64,000 nt of DNA from Perognathus longimembris pacificus (lineage: Eukaryota; Chordata; Mammalia; Rodentia; Heteromyidae). A program made the translations under genes and the position numbers. The first letter of the stretch is position 1, and each line of letters opens with the position of its first letter. Under the pieces are notes generated by a model, which worked only from the letters and a program-made list of their open reading frames with translations, did no database searches and had not been told where the DNA came from. The stretch is taken from NCBI RefSeq assembly GCF_023159225.1, contig NC_063166.1, positions 75,394,575 through 75,458,574 on the forward strand. Reading direction: 5' to 3'. Shown here piece by piece: positions 1 to 12,400 of the stretch.

Positions 1-906
1 CAGGCTTTAGTCATTAACTGCAAAGGGACTCCAGGTAACACCGAGAAACCAGGGGGGAGGGCAGGGGTGGTGGTGGTGGGGTAGGGTTTTTAAGTAGTCT
101 GGTAATGAGTTTCTGGAATGTGTTTGTATTCGTAGTAGAGTACATAACGTCCTCGCAGCGAGGGCAGACGCTGCACTTCGGGATAAGGTCGGGGTGAAGT
201 TCTGCTGAGAGTAACCCAAGGGCAGGAATAAGATTCCGGGGAGATCTTCAGGAGGGGCCCAGGGGGAGGGTGGTCGGTGAGCCGTGGGGCCACACTGAGT
301 TAGGAGAGCAAAGCAGATCCCCACCAGCCCCCTCCCCGCTCCCCCGGGGGGCGCCGGTCACTGTCAGGAGGATGATTCCGGAGCTCAAGGCTGGCAGTGG
401 AAGCTTAAAGATGCAGGGTTGAGAAAGAACCTTCTGCGTTACCATTCGCCTCGTTACACGTGTCCAGCCCTTCGGGGAAGTATCCCCGCTCCAGCGACCG
501 GTCCACCACCAGCTTCCAGCAAAGGATGTACGGTTACTAGCCACGTTACCAGCCAGAGCGCCAAACACTTGCGCCCCGCCCCAATCCCGGCCCTTCTGCG
601 CCTGCGCACTGGGGGCGGCGGAGGTGGGCCCCCGGGATAGAGGCGGCGGAGGGGGGGTTACTGAGGAAGCCCTCAGTGTTTTCCTCCTTCATGGTAGCTC
701 GAAACTGGAACTCTTACGTTCTTATCATTTTTGTACTATTTTAGTAATAACGCTTACTAAACAACATAATGCATGGACTTCAAGGAGTGAATCCTCGTTG
801 CCTACGTGTTTTCCCTCCCAACCACACTAATGGTACAGTCCCGCAGTAACCCCGCCCCCTGCCCCGCCAGCTCCTCAGGCCCGCGGCCCGCAGGCACCCG
901 CCTCTC

Positions 907-914
907 TGACGTCA
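907..914. promoter_or_regulatory. Perfect CRE palindrome
   Basis: TGACGTCA is the full CREB/ATF site. It lies roughly 100 bp upstream of the first splice donor of IFT52, a usual place for a functional CRE in a TATA-less CpG promoter. Binding is inferred. Confidence 0.7.
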
Positions 915-939
915 TCACGCCGCCGCCCCGGAGGTCGCT

Positions 940-1035
940 CCTGGATCGGGGCCCCGCCTCCCCGGCGCGCCGTAGCGCCTCCGCCGTTGCTAAGCGGCCT
1001 TGGATACCTGGCGGCGGGATGCTGGGCAGTGTCAG
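940..1035 (+). other. IFT52: IFT52 exon 1, non-coding (5' end estimated)
   Basis: Two good donors follow the promoter: CAG|GTGAAG after 1035 and CAG|GTAGGA after 1062. Exon 2 starts at 3311 with a few UTR bases before the main ATG. The start is not fixed by the sequence; 940 is a guess. An ATG at 1019 opens a six-codon upstream frame, and an ATG at 1042 is in frame with the main start if the 1062 donor is used (see findings). Confidence 0.55.
986..998 (+). promoter_or_regulatory. X-box-like RFX site
   Basis: GTTGCT-A-AGCGGC fits the RFX X-box pattern RYYNYY-N(1-3)-RRNRAC with one mismatch in the right half. RFX factors drive ciliary genes, and the C. elegans IFT52 orthologue osm-6 is a classic X-box target, so the location is meaningful. 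The mismatch keeps this tentative. Confidence 0.5.
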
Positions 1036-1062
1036 GTGAAGATGGTGGTCACCGGGGCTCAG

Positions 1063-1842
1063 GTAGGACGGCCTCCGATGGTAATGAGCCAGTCTCGGCG
1101 TTGGGGCGGCCTGGGGGTTCACGACGGCCTAGGCAGTCTGCCATGGACACCTCCAGGCCAGGATTCTGGAGAATCCGAGTCTGTTAGCTAGGCCGGAACC
1201 CTGGCCGCGCCCGGTTGTGGACGTCCCGCTGAGCAGAAAAGGGCCTTAGACTCTAGTCTGCCCTTCCTGCTGCCTTTCCATCCCTCATCCGGCAAAATAC
1301 TGATTAAACTGGCAAGGAGAAAAAAGCTGGGCAGTGTACCCCAAAGTGGGTTTCTTTGTATGCTAGTTCCGTGTTTGCAGCCTCTTCCTATCCTTAAGGG
1401 AACTCATTTTGAAGTAATTCTGATAGGATGGGACCCCAGATCTCCTCTGTCCCCTAGGACTGAATTACAAAAGCTGTTACCTGGAAGTGTGGCCTTCATC
1501 ACCCTCTTCCTCCAATAGCCATGCAAAACCAAGAAAGACTTTATTTCCTTTTCCTAGGGATCTCTCCTTCACCAAAAAGGATCAGTAGCAGAACCCTGGT
1601 ACTGTGAGGGTTGAGTTTAGTAGTGTATAACCTTACAAGGTCTTGCAACTACTATTCTGAGTTGTATTCTTAAAGTCAGAAGACCTGAAAAAGCATAATA
1701 CATATTGTATGCACACAATGGTACAACATAAAAGCAAGCATGCATGTAATTGGAAAAAGATAGCTGTGTCAAATAGTGAAATCATGGAGGATTTTCTTCC
1801 AACTGGACAAAATGTTTTAAAAATTTCCACTGAATTACAGGG
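1063..1842 (+). other. IFT52 intron 1, 5' part: nothing recognised
   Basis: The CpG cluster fades by about 1210. The rest is unique-looking sequence with no repeat, exon or RNA that I can name. Confidence 0.5.
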
Positions 1843-2156
1843 ATAGTGGTTTATACCTGTAATCCCAGCTGCTTGAGACAGAGACTGACAGGAATGCAAT
1901 TGGAGTCCAGAAAGCTAGTGAGACCCCCAGTCTCCGTAAAGAAGCATGGTGGTACAGATCTGTATTCCCAGCTATGTGGGATGTGGAGACAGGAGGTAGG
2001 TAGAAGGATCACAGTTTGAGAGTGGCCTACGCAAAGATACTAGACCCCATCTGAAAAATAACTAAAGCAGAAGGTCTGGAGCATGGCTCAGGGAGTAGAG
2101 CTCAAGTGATAAAGCACAAGTGTGAGGCCCTGAGTTCAAACTCAGTACTTAAAAAT
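1843..2156 (+). mobile_element. Old B1-dID type SINE composite
   Basis: Two B1-like stretches (ending near 2070) precede a tRNA-like unit with a GGCTCAGGGAGTAGAG A-box-like and GAGTTCAAACTC B-box-like sequence. Strongly diverged. Confidence 0.6.
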
Positions 2157-2520
2157 ATAATGCTTACATGATGGGATAAAGTAAGGAATTGTGATATAGT
2201 AATAGGCTGTTGTGATAAGGGTTACTTGTACACAGCATCAGGATACCAAGATAGTGGCGTGGGGGGGTGTGGAATAGCAAACTGATAGTTTAGGAAGCAA
2301 CAACAAAGATAAATAGGACTACTGTATTTTATTGGTAAAGATAACAAAGACTAGAAATAGGATTGTATGGAAACATACATTAGTGTTAGTGGAAATTAAC
2401 TTATTACAGTTTTGTGGAGAATAGTTTGTACATCATCGACTCAACTATTCAACAGATAAGAACTTATTCTAACAAATATACAAAGTACATAAAAACTTCA
2501 TGTTTAAAATGAAGCTTTTA

Positions 2521-2643
2521 ACAGCTGAAAGCCCTAGGCTGCTCGCCTCTTAGCATCCAGTTGCACAGTGAGCTGAGGACCAAGCTCGAGCTTGCAATAA
2601 AGACTCCTTTTGCTTTTGCTTTTGAAAAAAAAATAAAATAAAT
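2521..2643 (+). mobile_element. Short polyadenylated retrocopy, LTR R-region-like
   Basis: About 104 bp ends with AATAAA (2596-2601) and an A-rich tail from 2625. It is flanked by a perfect 15-bp TSD AAAATGAAGCTTTTA (2506-2520 and 2644-2658), cut at TTT|AAAA as expected for L1 machinery. The 3' end (CTTGCAATAAAGACTCCTTT) resembles the R region of gammaretrovirus-like LTRs; that origin is inference. Confidence 0.75.
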
Positions 2644-2704
2644 AAAATGAAGCTTTTAGTATTTTACTAGTAAGAATTTTACTAGCAAGAATTGGAAAAA
2701 AAGA

Positions 2705-2912
2705 GGGGCTGGGGATATGGCCTAGTGGTAAAGTGCTTGCCTCGTATACATGAAGCCCTGGGTTTGATTCCTCAGTACCACATTCATAGAAAAAGCCAGA
2801 AGTGGTGCTGTGGCTCAAGTGGTAGAGTGCTAGCCTTGAGCAAAAAGAAGCCAGGGACAGTGCCCAGGCCCTTAGTTCAAGCCCCAGGACTGGAAGAACA
2901 GAACAAAACAAA
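2705..2912 (+). mobile_element. IDL-Geo SINE
   Basis: Full dimer: GGGGCTGGGGATATGGCC start, ID-like B box, then the Geo half. A-rich tail. Confidence 0.85.
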
Positions 2913-2943
2913 GAATTGGAAAAAAGACATCAATCATTATTTT

Positions 2944-3153
2944 TTTTCACTTTTTTTTTGACCAGTCCTGGGGCTTGAACTCAGGGCATGGGCACTGTCT
3001 CTGAGCTTGTTTTTGCTCCAGGCTAGCACTGTACCACTTGAGCCACAGCACCACTGCTGGCTTTTTTCTGTGTATGTGTTGCTGAGGAATCAAACCCAGG
3101 GCTCCATGCATGCTAGGCAAGCCCTTTACCACTAAGCCACATTCCCAGCTCCT
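2944..3153 (-). mobile_element. IDL-Geo SINE
   Basis: Full dimer in reverse, T-tail at the left, left monomer end CATTCCCAGCTCC. Lies 157 bp upstream of IFT52 exon 2. Confidence 0.85.
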
Positions 3154-3310
3154 GTTTTTCACTTTCAACCTTTGAGAATTGTAAGCATTTCACAAGTAGA
3201 TTGGAAATTTTGTCTACTATTACTTTATACATTAGAAGTAGAAGGCATCTACTTGTTCCTCCACTGCCTTTCATTTGGAATTCTTTTTCTGATCTTCCTT
3301 TCTTCCACAG

Positions 3311-3435
3311 GTAACCATGGAGAAGGAGGTCCGCAGCACCATCCTTTTCAATGCCTACAAAAAGGAGGTGTTCACCACCAACAGTGGCTACAAATCCTTG
3401 CAGAAAAGACTTCGGAGCAACTGGAAGATTCAGAG
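3311..3435 (+). CDS. IFT52: IFT52 exon 2 (first coding exon)
   Basis: The acceptor TTCCACAG precedes six UTR bases, then ATG at 3317. It encodes residues 1-39 (MEKEVRSTILFNAYKKEVF...) and two bases of Ser40, ending at donor AG|GTGAAC. Confidence 0.95.
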
Positions 3436-6400
3436 GTGAACCTGACCGTGTGTATTGTTTTCCCTTATAACTGATTATGACAGACTACAGGTAGAACTGA
3501 AAAGTATTTCTCTTAGATTCTTTAGGTGGGAGAAATTCAATTTAAACATATACCCATGTGTTTGTTAATAAGTGTGCTTTCCTGTGTATTTGTGATACAT
3601 GCTTCTCCCTGAGATTAGGGCCCTGGCTCAGATCTAGCTCTTCTATTAGTGGGCTGTGGAATCTATTTTATTTTATTTTATTTTATTGCCAGTTCTCGGG
3701 CTTAAACTTAGAGCCTAGTCCCCCCCCCCCCCCGCCCCCAATCATGGGGCTTGGACTCAGGGCCTGGGCACTGTCCTTGAGCTCTTTTTGCTCAAGGCTA
3801 GCACTCTACCTCTTTGAGCCACAGCACCACTTCCGGCTTTTTCTGTATATGTGGTACCGAGGAATTGAACCCAGGGCTTTGTGCATGCTAGGCAAGCACT
3901 CTACCACTAAGCTAAACTCCTGGCCCCATGTGTGTTTTCTTAATGATGAGACCATACAATCACATATGCAAACCCAAGTGCTGATCACTAGTTGGATGAT
4001 GTCTTTGTTTTTTAATATGGGCTAATTTGAACACATTGATGTATTGATTAGAATTATCTGAACAGATGACTCTGAGCCAGGCTCGAGTAGGTATTCTCTA
4101 CTATGAAATTTAGGCTATCTGGGGCACTTCTAAATCTCCTATCTCTTGTCTGACCTTGGTTCCGTATGGAACCAAGAAGTTAACATAATGCACACATTGG
4201 TTTAAATTACAGATCTAACGTGCTCATAAATCATTTTTTCAGCTTAAAAGATGAAATCACATCTGAAAAACTAATTGGGGTGAAACTCTGGATTACAGCT
4301 GGGCCAAGAGAAAAATTTACAGCAGCTGAGGTAAGATACCCATTAAAGAAGAAATGTAGTAGTTCAGTGTATTGGCACATGCCTGACTGAAATTCTAGTA
4401 TTCAGGAGACTGAATCAGGAGGATCAAGAATTCAAGGCCAGCTTGAGCTGCATAAAAGGTCCTATTTCCAGAAAAGAAGCATGGAGAGATGCTTAGGAAA
4501 ATGGGTCTGAAATCTCCTTTACCCCTCACTGTGTTGCTTATGGCAGGAACTTCATCTTTCTCTCCATTGTGGAGTTGTGATCTACATAAACTGCCAAACA
4601 CCGAGCGATGTATAGTTAAGCTTTAGACATACTTCTTTGCCATATCTTTGCTTTAAAATTAGATTTCTTATGTTTCATAGACTAAATATGAAACAATGAG
4701 GATAGGAAAATATTGGAATCCTCTTTACTGTCAGGGAATATAAAAGGTGAAACCTCTAATGCAAAATAGTATGACAGTTTCTCAACAAAATTAAATAGAA
4801 TCATTCCATGATTCACACTGTCATTCTGAGTCTATATCCAAAATAGTGGGAAGCAGGATTTCAAGCGGTTTGTACGCCATGTTCAGAGCAGTACTTTCAC
4901 AGTGGCTGAAAGGTGGATACAGCACATGTCTCTGTTTACAGTTGAGTGTAGAGCACAAAGGAGTATTTACCTTACTGTGGAATATTATTCAGCTTTAGAA
5001 AGGAAGAGGGCCAAGGTATCTCAATAGTGGAGTACATGCTTAACATGCTCAAGGCCCTGGGTTGAAGGCCCAGCACCCTCCACCCCCCACCTCAAAAAAA
5101 AAAGAAGAAGAAATTCTGACACAGACCAGAACATGAATGAACTTGAGCATGTTATGCTAAGTCACATTATGCTATTATTTGTCATTAAATGACAAATACT
5201 GTCTGATTCTACTTCATAGAGTAGTTGAATTCAAAGAAACAGAATGGAATGGTCATTTCCAGTCTTGAGAGAGAGGGAAATGGAAGTCGTTTCTGTTTTG
5301 AAAGATGAAAGGAATCCTGGAGATTAGTTACACTAGTATTGGTATGTTTACCCTTGTTGAATGGTACACTTAAAAATTTAGCCGAGTGCCAGTGACTTGA
5401 GCCTGTAATCCTAGCTACTCAGGAGGCTGAGATCTGAGGATTGCAGTTCAGAGCTGTCTTGGGCAGCACCACTTCTGTATATGTGGTGCTGAGGAATCAA
5501 ACCCAGGGCTTCATGATGCTAGGCATGCTCTCTACCACTGGGCCATATTCCTAGCCCTGTGAGACTCTTAGCTTCAACAAACTACTCAGAAAAAGCCGGA
5601 AATGGCACTGTGGCTCAAGACTTGAGCACAGAAAGGCTCAAGGATAGAGCCCAGGCCCTGGGTTCAAGCCCCATGACCAGCAAATAAAGTAAAATTAGCC
5701 CATCTTCCATCTCAGCAATCCTTGCCAGGAACACACCACCCTCTCCTACAGGAGTGGGGAACCCTTTTCCTGCTGATGGCTATTTAGATATTTATAACAT
5801 CATCATAGGTCATACTAAATCATTAATATAGGCAGATGGCCAAGGGCAATATGGCAAAGGTCTTATATGGTCTGTGGGTTGAACATTTACCCACCTCTCC
5901 TTATGTATCCAGAAATTAAACAATACAGAACATACTTTGCATTTATATATAAAGTAGAGTTAGACTCTGGGCTCAGTTGTTGGGCTTTTCTTTTTTTAAC
6001 CCTGTGACTTTCTAAGCAGACATTCAAAGTTGTAAGACATTTCTTCTCTATGTGGGACTGTCCTGAACAGTTGTAGGACATTTAGCATCCCTTCTCCCAC
6101 TCTTTACATGTGATATGAATATTGCAACTGTTAAAAATAACGACCTGATAAATGTCTTAAATGCCTCGATTCAGAGCCACAGCCTGGATCATACAATGTC
6201 AATAACATAAAGTGTCCCACTTTGCTTATACACTGTAAAACTTAACAGTAGAAAACTGTGTTACTGACGTGCTAAGTCCATCAAATGTCTCTTTTTCTCA
6301 GAATGCCAGACAGCTAGCACAACACAAGAAATACCATTCCTATCTTCCCTTCATTTTGGCACCGTGAACAAATCCTAGAAGTACACAGTCCTAAGTACCA

Positions 6401-9400
6401 CGTCCCAGTAGGACTCACCAAGAACACCTGTGATCAAAGATAGACCTTGCTTGCTTGCTATGACCAGTCAGAGTACAACACATATTTAGTGCTATTGGAA
6501 AAACAGTTTGATAGGAAGTCAAAAAGAAAACCAGATGGAATCTAGGTTCATTCCTGTGTAGAGTTCAGAGTCCATGCAATTATGCTTTCTTCCCTCTCTC
6601 CCACTATTTTCCAAAATGATTTAGTAAAGATCTTTTTTTTTGGGGGGGGGGCTTCTTCCTGCTCAAGGCTAGCACTCTGCCACCTGAGCCACAGCGCCCC
6701 TTCTGGCCGTTTTCCATATATGTGGTGCTGGGGAATCGAACCAAGAGCTTCATGTGTAGGAGGCAAGCACTCTTGCCCTTAGGCCATATTCCCAGCCCCA
6801 GTAAAGATCTTTTATAAGGGATAATGACTCCAGTGTCAAATCCTATGACCGACATTAGGGAACAGAATCAAATAACACGATCCTGCTCACAAGGAACTGA
6901 TAGTATAGGGAAAATTGAGAAAATTAGTGATAACAATATTCTAAGTGGCATTTTTCCACAGAAGCACAGAAAAAGCATTAGATTATAAGGCCCAGAGGAA
7001 ATGCCTTTGGATTGACTTTTTTTGAACAGAATTATTTTAAAATCTTTGATTCTCTTGTTGTCCATATTGTGTGTAAGGCGAGGGGAAGACATCCAGAGAG
7101 TGTGCAAGAACAAAAGGGCTGAGCTGGGGCAAGGCTGGACTGGACCAGTGGTTCCCAAATGTCTCTGCATGCAGGGGACCACTGAGCTACAGAAGGAAAT
7201 GGTATCTCTTACCCGTGCTGCTCTTATCCTCGAGAGTTCCTATTTAGGAGTGTGTTTTACATTCTAATATATACAGATACACTCATTGGTGTGCACTTCA
7301 TATTCTTTGCTGATAGAATGCTTAGTGAAGAAAGTTAGCTCTTGTTCTGGACTCCAGTTCCCAAGGCTTTCTCAGGCGGAGTTAGCACGATTAAGCTCTA
7401 GTTATTTCTCCCTCTGGGCTTTGTGACTGCAGGAGAGCCTTCTAGGAGACAAGGAGGCAAGTTGTATTTGTCACTGTGGTTTGGTCAATTGATGACCTTG
7501 AGCAGAATTCCTCCCTTCCTGGGGTGGTACAGGGGGCTTCTGGGTACCCCTGGTGGGCAGTGAGGGGAAGGCATGGTCTACATCAGTGGTTCTCAACCAG
7601 AGGAGGTATCGTTTCCTCTTTCCAAGGCGGGACTCAGCAACACCATGTGAGGCATTTCCTTGTCAAGGTACGGTACCTAGTAGGTCAGACCAGGAATGCT
7701 GCTGAACAGAGATCTGTGAGCCTTCATTAGCTTATACTTGGCCACTTCTTGTTTGCTGACCACACAGTTAGCTTTGGAAATGGCAATTAAATTGAGCATT
7801 TTGTAGTTTTATGTTCAAAGACAAGTTTGGAGATTCTGCATACACAGTGACTTTTATATTATACTGTATTTACATTTTAAAGCCTTATAGGTTTGAAGTG
7901 CTTACTTTTTAGCCAGTTATGGTCTTAGTCTTGGTACATTTATATTGGACAAAAGTCTGCGCATGTTTTTTTTTTTTTTGCCAGTCCTGGGCCTTGGACT
8001 CAGGGCCTGAGCACTGTCCCTGGCTTCTTCCTGCTCAAGGCTAGCACTCTGCCACTTGAGCCACAGCGCCGCTTCTGGCCGTTTTCTGTATATGTGGTGC
8101 TGGGGAATCGAACCTAGGGCCTCGTGTATCTGAGGCAGGCACTCTTGCCGCTAGGCTATATCCCCAGCCAAGTCTGCGCATGTTTATAGGTTGATTTTTT
8201 TTTTCTTTGTGTAGTTTGAAGTTCTAAAGAAGTACCTTGACAATGGTGGAGATATCCTCGTGATGCTAGGAGAGGGTGGAGAATCCAGATTTGATACCAA
8301 TATTAACTTTCTACTCGAAGAGTATGGAATCATGGTGAATAATGGTAACTATTATATTTATTTATTGTCAATTGTGGGCCTTGAACTCAGTGTCTAGGCA
8401 CTATCCTTGAGCTTCTTTGTGCTCAAGGATAGTACTTTACCACTTGAGCCACAGCACCATTTCTGGTTTTTGAGATAAGAGTCTCACAGAGGCTTTTCTG
8501 TCCAGACTGGCTTTGAATCATGATCCTCATATCTCACCTTCCTGTATAGTTAGGATTATAGACATGAGCCACCAATGCCCAGCAGGTAACTTATTTTTAA
8601 TTAGAGGCAGTGATTTCCAATTTGTTGTGCATATTATAATCTTCTGGGTCCATAAGTACAAGGAAAAGCCCTGGGATGAGGTCATGTACTCTAGCATTCT
8701 GGGCTCACCAGTAGTTGGAATCGTGGACCAAGGCTTCTTTCATAGATAACTTGGGAGGAGGGATCCCAACAGAGCCCCATGGGACCTATTAGGTTGAAAT
8801 TGTATAGGTCTATGCTATTCTGCTTGCTTCTACTCTAAAATGAACTTTCCTCTTTTTTCCCCCCTGTAAGATGCTGTGATTAGAAATGTTTATTTCAAGT
8901 ACTTCCATCCTAAGGAGGCTCTGGTTTCCAATGGCGTGTTGAACAGGTAAGCAGGTAGAAAAACAAAGATGTCTTTAGAAAGGAAGTATTATCATTATCT
9001 TGGGTAGTTGTTCAAAGGGGTCTAATTTCAACAAGTCAGACTGTGAGTGCAGTGCATCTTGATCAATGTCACCTCTGCCATCATTCCCAATCATAGAAAT
9101 GTCTTTACAAGAGAGGCTTTCATCTCTTCTCACGCATTCTTTCCAGGGTTGTCTTGTTTTCTTTTTCTTTCTCTGGCAGTGCTAGGGTTCAATCTTAGGG
9201 CCTCATGCTCTGTAGGCTGACACCATTGCTAAGCCATGCCTCCAGTCCTATTTTCACTGGTTATTTCAGGATAGTGTCTCACTTGCCATATGTGCCTGTG
9301 CCATACATAGATAGCGCTTCTCATCCTTGCTTGGATATCAGAAGCACAACCTCTTCATCCACTTCCCTCTGTGAAGATGGAGTCTCTGGACCTCAATACC

Positions 9401-12400
9401 AGGGCTGGCCTGCAATCTCCATCCCTCATCTGAGTCTCTCACATAGCTTGAGATGACACATGCCCACCATCTGCAAGCTTTATCTGCATGGACTGGCCTG
9501 GAACTGTATTCCTCCTATTCTCAGTGCCCCAAGTAGCTGTGATTATGGGTGTCAGCCACTGCTTCCTTGTCCCCTGTCCCTTTTCATATCTATTTGCTTT
9601 ATTTGATTTTGTCACAACCTATTAGATCACTACTACTTGTTCATCAAATTATATTCCTCCCATGTTTTAAAACCTTTTATCAAGATACTTACTTTTGCAA
9701 GTAACAGAAAACCCTGCCCAAATGGGATTAAATTAAAGACACTTTATTGGTTCATGTAATCGAAGGGCCCAGAAATAGGACAAGGCTTTGGGTGTGGGTT
9801 GACTGTACAGTTCTGTCATCAAGGGCTCCAGTTCCATTTTTTTTCCAATTCTCATGGCTTTCCACTCTTGCACATGGGCCCATACCATCTTGAGAGCATG
9901 ATTTGGTTCCAGCATTTCCATCAAATGTTTTGAGATTTACTCTTTGGGTTCATCACATGTCCATCCCGACTGTCCTTGTCCTGGAGCCTGAGATGAAGTC
10001 AACTTTCCCACTGATTTAGAGCCTAAAATATATAGATGAGGGGCTTTGGGGCAATGGGAAATGAATGCATGAGGGTATAGCACCTGATGCCCATGTGCTT
10101 TTTCCCATGGTCAGACATATTTATTCCACACTTGAACTTGCCATAATGCCAGATACTCTGTTGACCCTGAAGATACAGTCTAGAATGTGAGTTTAGGATA
10201 CTGACTCGAAGGGCAAGTAACTGAGTAATATTTTCATGTTAAATTCTACAAGCTTCTCAAAGGATGCATTTTTTGTTTACTTCCTAAAAATTATATCTCA
10301 AAGTTTGCAGAATTCTTAAATCCAGTTCATACTTACTGTTGGTGAATGTGATATGACATTCCCTTGATTTTGTTTGCTAGACTTTCACTTTGTTCTTCCA
10401 GGGAAATTAGCCGAGCTGCAGGAAAGGCCGTGCCTGGAATCATTGATGAGGAGAGCAGTGAGAACAATGCACAGTGAGTATGTTTCTGAGGCTGCTCGAG
10501 GAGGATTGAGTTCGTATTAGAAAGATTATACTTTTAAAGTGAGAAGTTTTCTGATTATGAAAATAATTCTCAAAACTTTTTTTTAATGTGAACAATTCAA
10601 ATGGAAAAAGGTAGAAATACTACACTGTAATTCTAATTTCATCCTCTGCCCTCCTGTGTGCTCCAAGAACAATCAGACTTAACACTATGGATTTAGATTT
10701 CTAGTTGTTTTTCTAATATCTAATGATGTAAGTGAGTAATGACATAATTACCCTTTCCCTCTTAATGACTGGGGTAAACTGGATAGGTACCATAATTCAG
10801 CTAGTTCCCTGTAATTTAACACATAGATAATTTGTAATATTTTGCTTATAGGTAGATGTGTTGGCATATACCTGTAATCCTAGCTATTTAGGAGGCAGAC
10901 GGAGATGGGGAGGATTGTGGTTCAAGGCCAGCCTGGCCTAAAAGTTTGTGAGACCTCTATCTCAACAAATAAGATGGGCATGGTGGTATGAACCTGTCAT
11001 CCAGCAGTGCAGGATAGGAGGATATCCAGCAGATAGGAGGATAGTGGTCTGAGGCTGGACCCAGTCAAGAAAAACAGAAACATGAGACTTTATCCAAAAA
11101 GCCTTAAGAAGCAAAGAAATAAAAAAAATACTGCCTTTATTGTACTACCTAACATGCATTGAGCGTTTACTGTACAATAGGCAGTTACTGCTTCATTTTA
11201 ATCTTTACAATAATCCTACGTGGTTAAAGATGAGCTACTAAGAGGCAGCTGCCTAAGTTCACATGAGTAACGTGTCACAACTTGGCTTCAAACCTAGGTC
11301 AGGTAGTTTACTCCAGAGGAGGAACCTTTATTTTATTTCATTTAAAAATTTTTTTATGTGTGCTCCAGTTCTGGGGCTTGAACTCAAGGCTAGCACTCTA
11401 CCACTTGAGCCACAGCTCCATTTCTTGCTTATTTGATGGAGATATGAGTCTTACAGACTTTCCTGCCCTGGTTGGCTTCGAACCACAATCCTTAGATCTC
11501 AGTCCTCTTCAGTAGCTAGGACTACAGGCATGAGCAGCTGGAACCTTTATTTCTGACATGGTCATTATATAGCCTAAGCTGGCCTTTTAGGGCCCTGCCT
11601 TGTACATGCTAAGCAAGCAGTCTGCCACTAACATCCTAGCCCACTCCTACCCCCTTTTAATTTTGAGAAAAGGCTAAGACAGCTTCCAATTCAATCTTAC
11701 TGCATCAATAAGGCCCTAGGGTTGATTCCGAACACCAAAATAAAAAGCAGAAGTCAAAAGATGGAGGCAACATAGAAAGTGGAAACAAGAAAATTCATAG
11801 AAGAAACCACATTAGCCTGTCTCTCAAGTGCCTTTGGGGAAAAGTGGGGCCAGGAGGGAAGTACATTGACATCCCTGAGACTATTTTACTTACCTTTGCT
11901 TCCTCTGTCATCAGCTGCTCATTTCCCCGGCTGCCTGGATCTTACCGCTGCAGCTTCCCCTTATTGGAATGGTCCTGGGCTGTGGGCATAGAGGGACTTC
12001 ACTGAAGGGATCCCAAACAATAACTAATTTTAAACTAAAAGTTTCTTACAGTCTGGAGGACTCCCCTTTAAAAAGGTGCTTTGTCCATAATTCCCTTCAG
12101 CCCTAAGTTTCTAACTTTATGCTCAGGTCCTAAGCTCTGTGTTTCACTCTGTTCTCTGAAGTATTCTCTCAAGTGCTCCATCCAAATAGCTACCTTTGCA
12201 GCACTCCATTTACAGCTTGAGTTATCCCAAGTTTTGAGTTACACCCAAGCTTAGAAGAAACTTTGTGTTTGGGGTAAATCAGACAGAGTGTTTTCATATT
12301 TAAAAATATTTTTTGATCATTCAGGCATGTTACTTTAATTTCTGACAGGGCTCTCACCTTTGTCTACCCTTTTGGTGCCACGTTGAGTGTCATGAAACCA

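Larger units (their letters stand above)
440..1210. promoter_or_regulatory. IFT52: CpG-rich promoter region of IFT52
   Basis: Two GC- and CpG-rich clusters are visible, about 480-650 and 840-1210, separated by an AT-richer stretch. No TATA box is seen. The distal cluster has a CCAAT box at 581-585, a GC box ending at 581, and an NRF1-like site at 597-608 (TGCGCCTGCGCA). The proximal cluster has a GC box near 850-858, a CRE at 907-914 and an X-box-like site at 986-998. The proximal cluster sits directly on the presumed first exon. The distal one could be a second or divergent start; I see no supported exon for it. Confidence 0.7.

Noticed and set aside
248..568. 106-codon minus-strand frame upstream of IFT52
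   Set aside because: GC-rich region, no conserved motif, no supporting splice sites; kept only as a possible divergent-transcription lead.
7140..7200. Second hAT-like start (CCAGTGGTTCCCAAATG)
   Set aside because: No matching body or opposite end found.
8605..8720. MER5-like DNA transposon
   Set aside because: Only CAGTGATTTCCAATTTGTTG and a few scattered matches; too weak to annotate.
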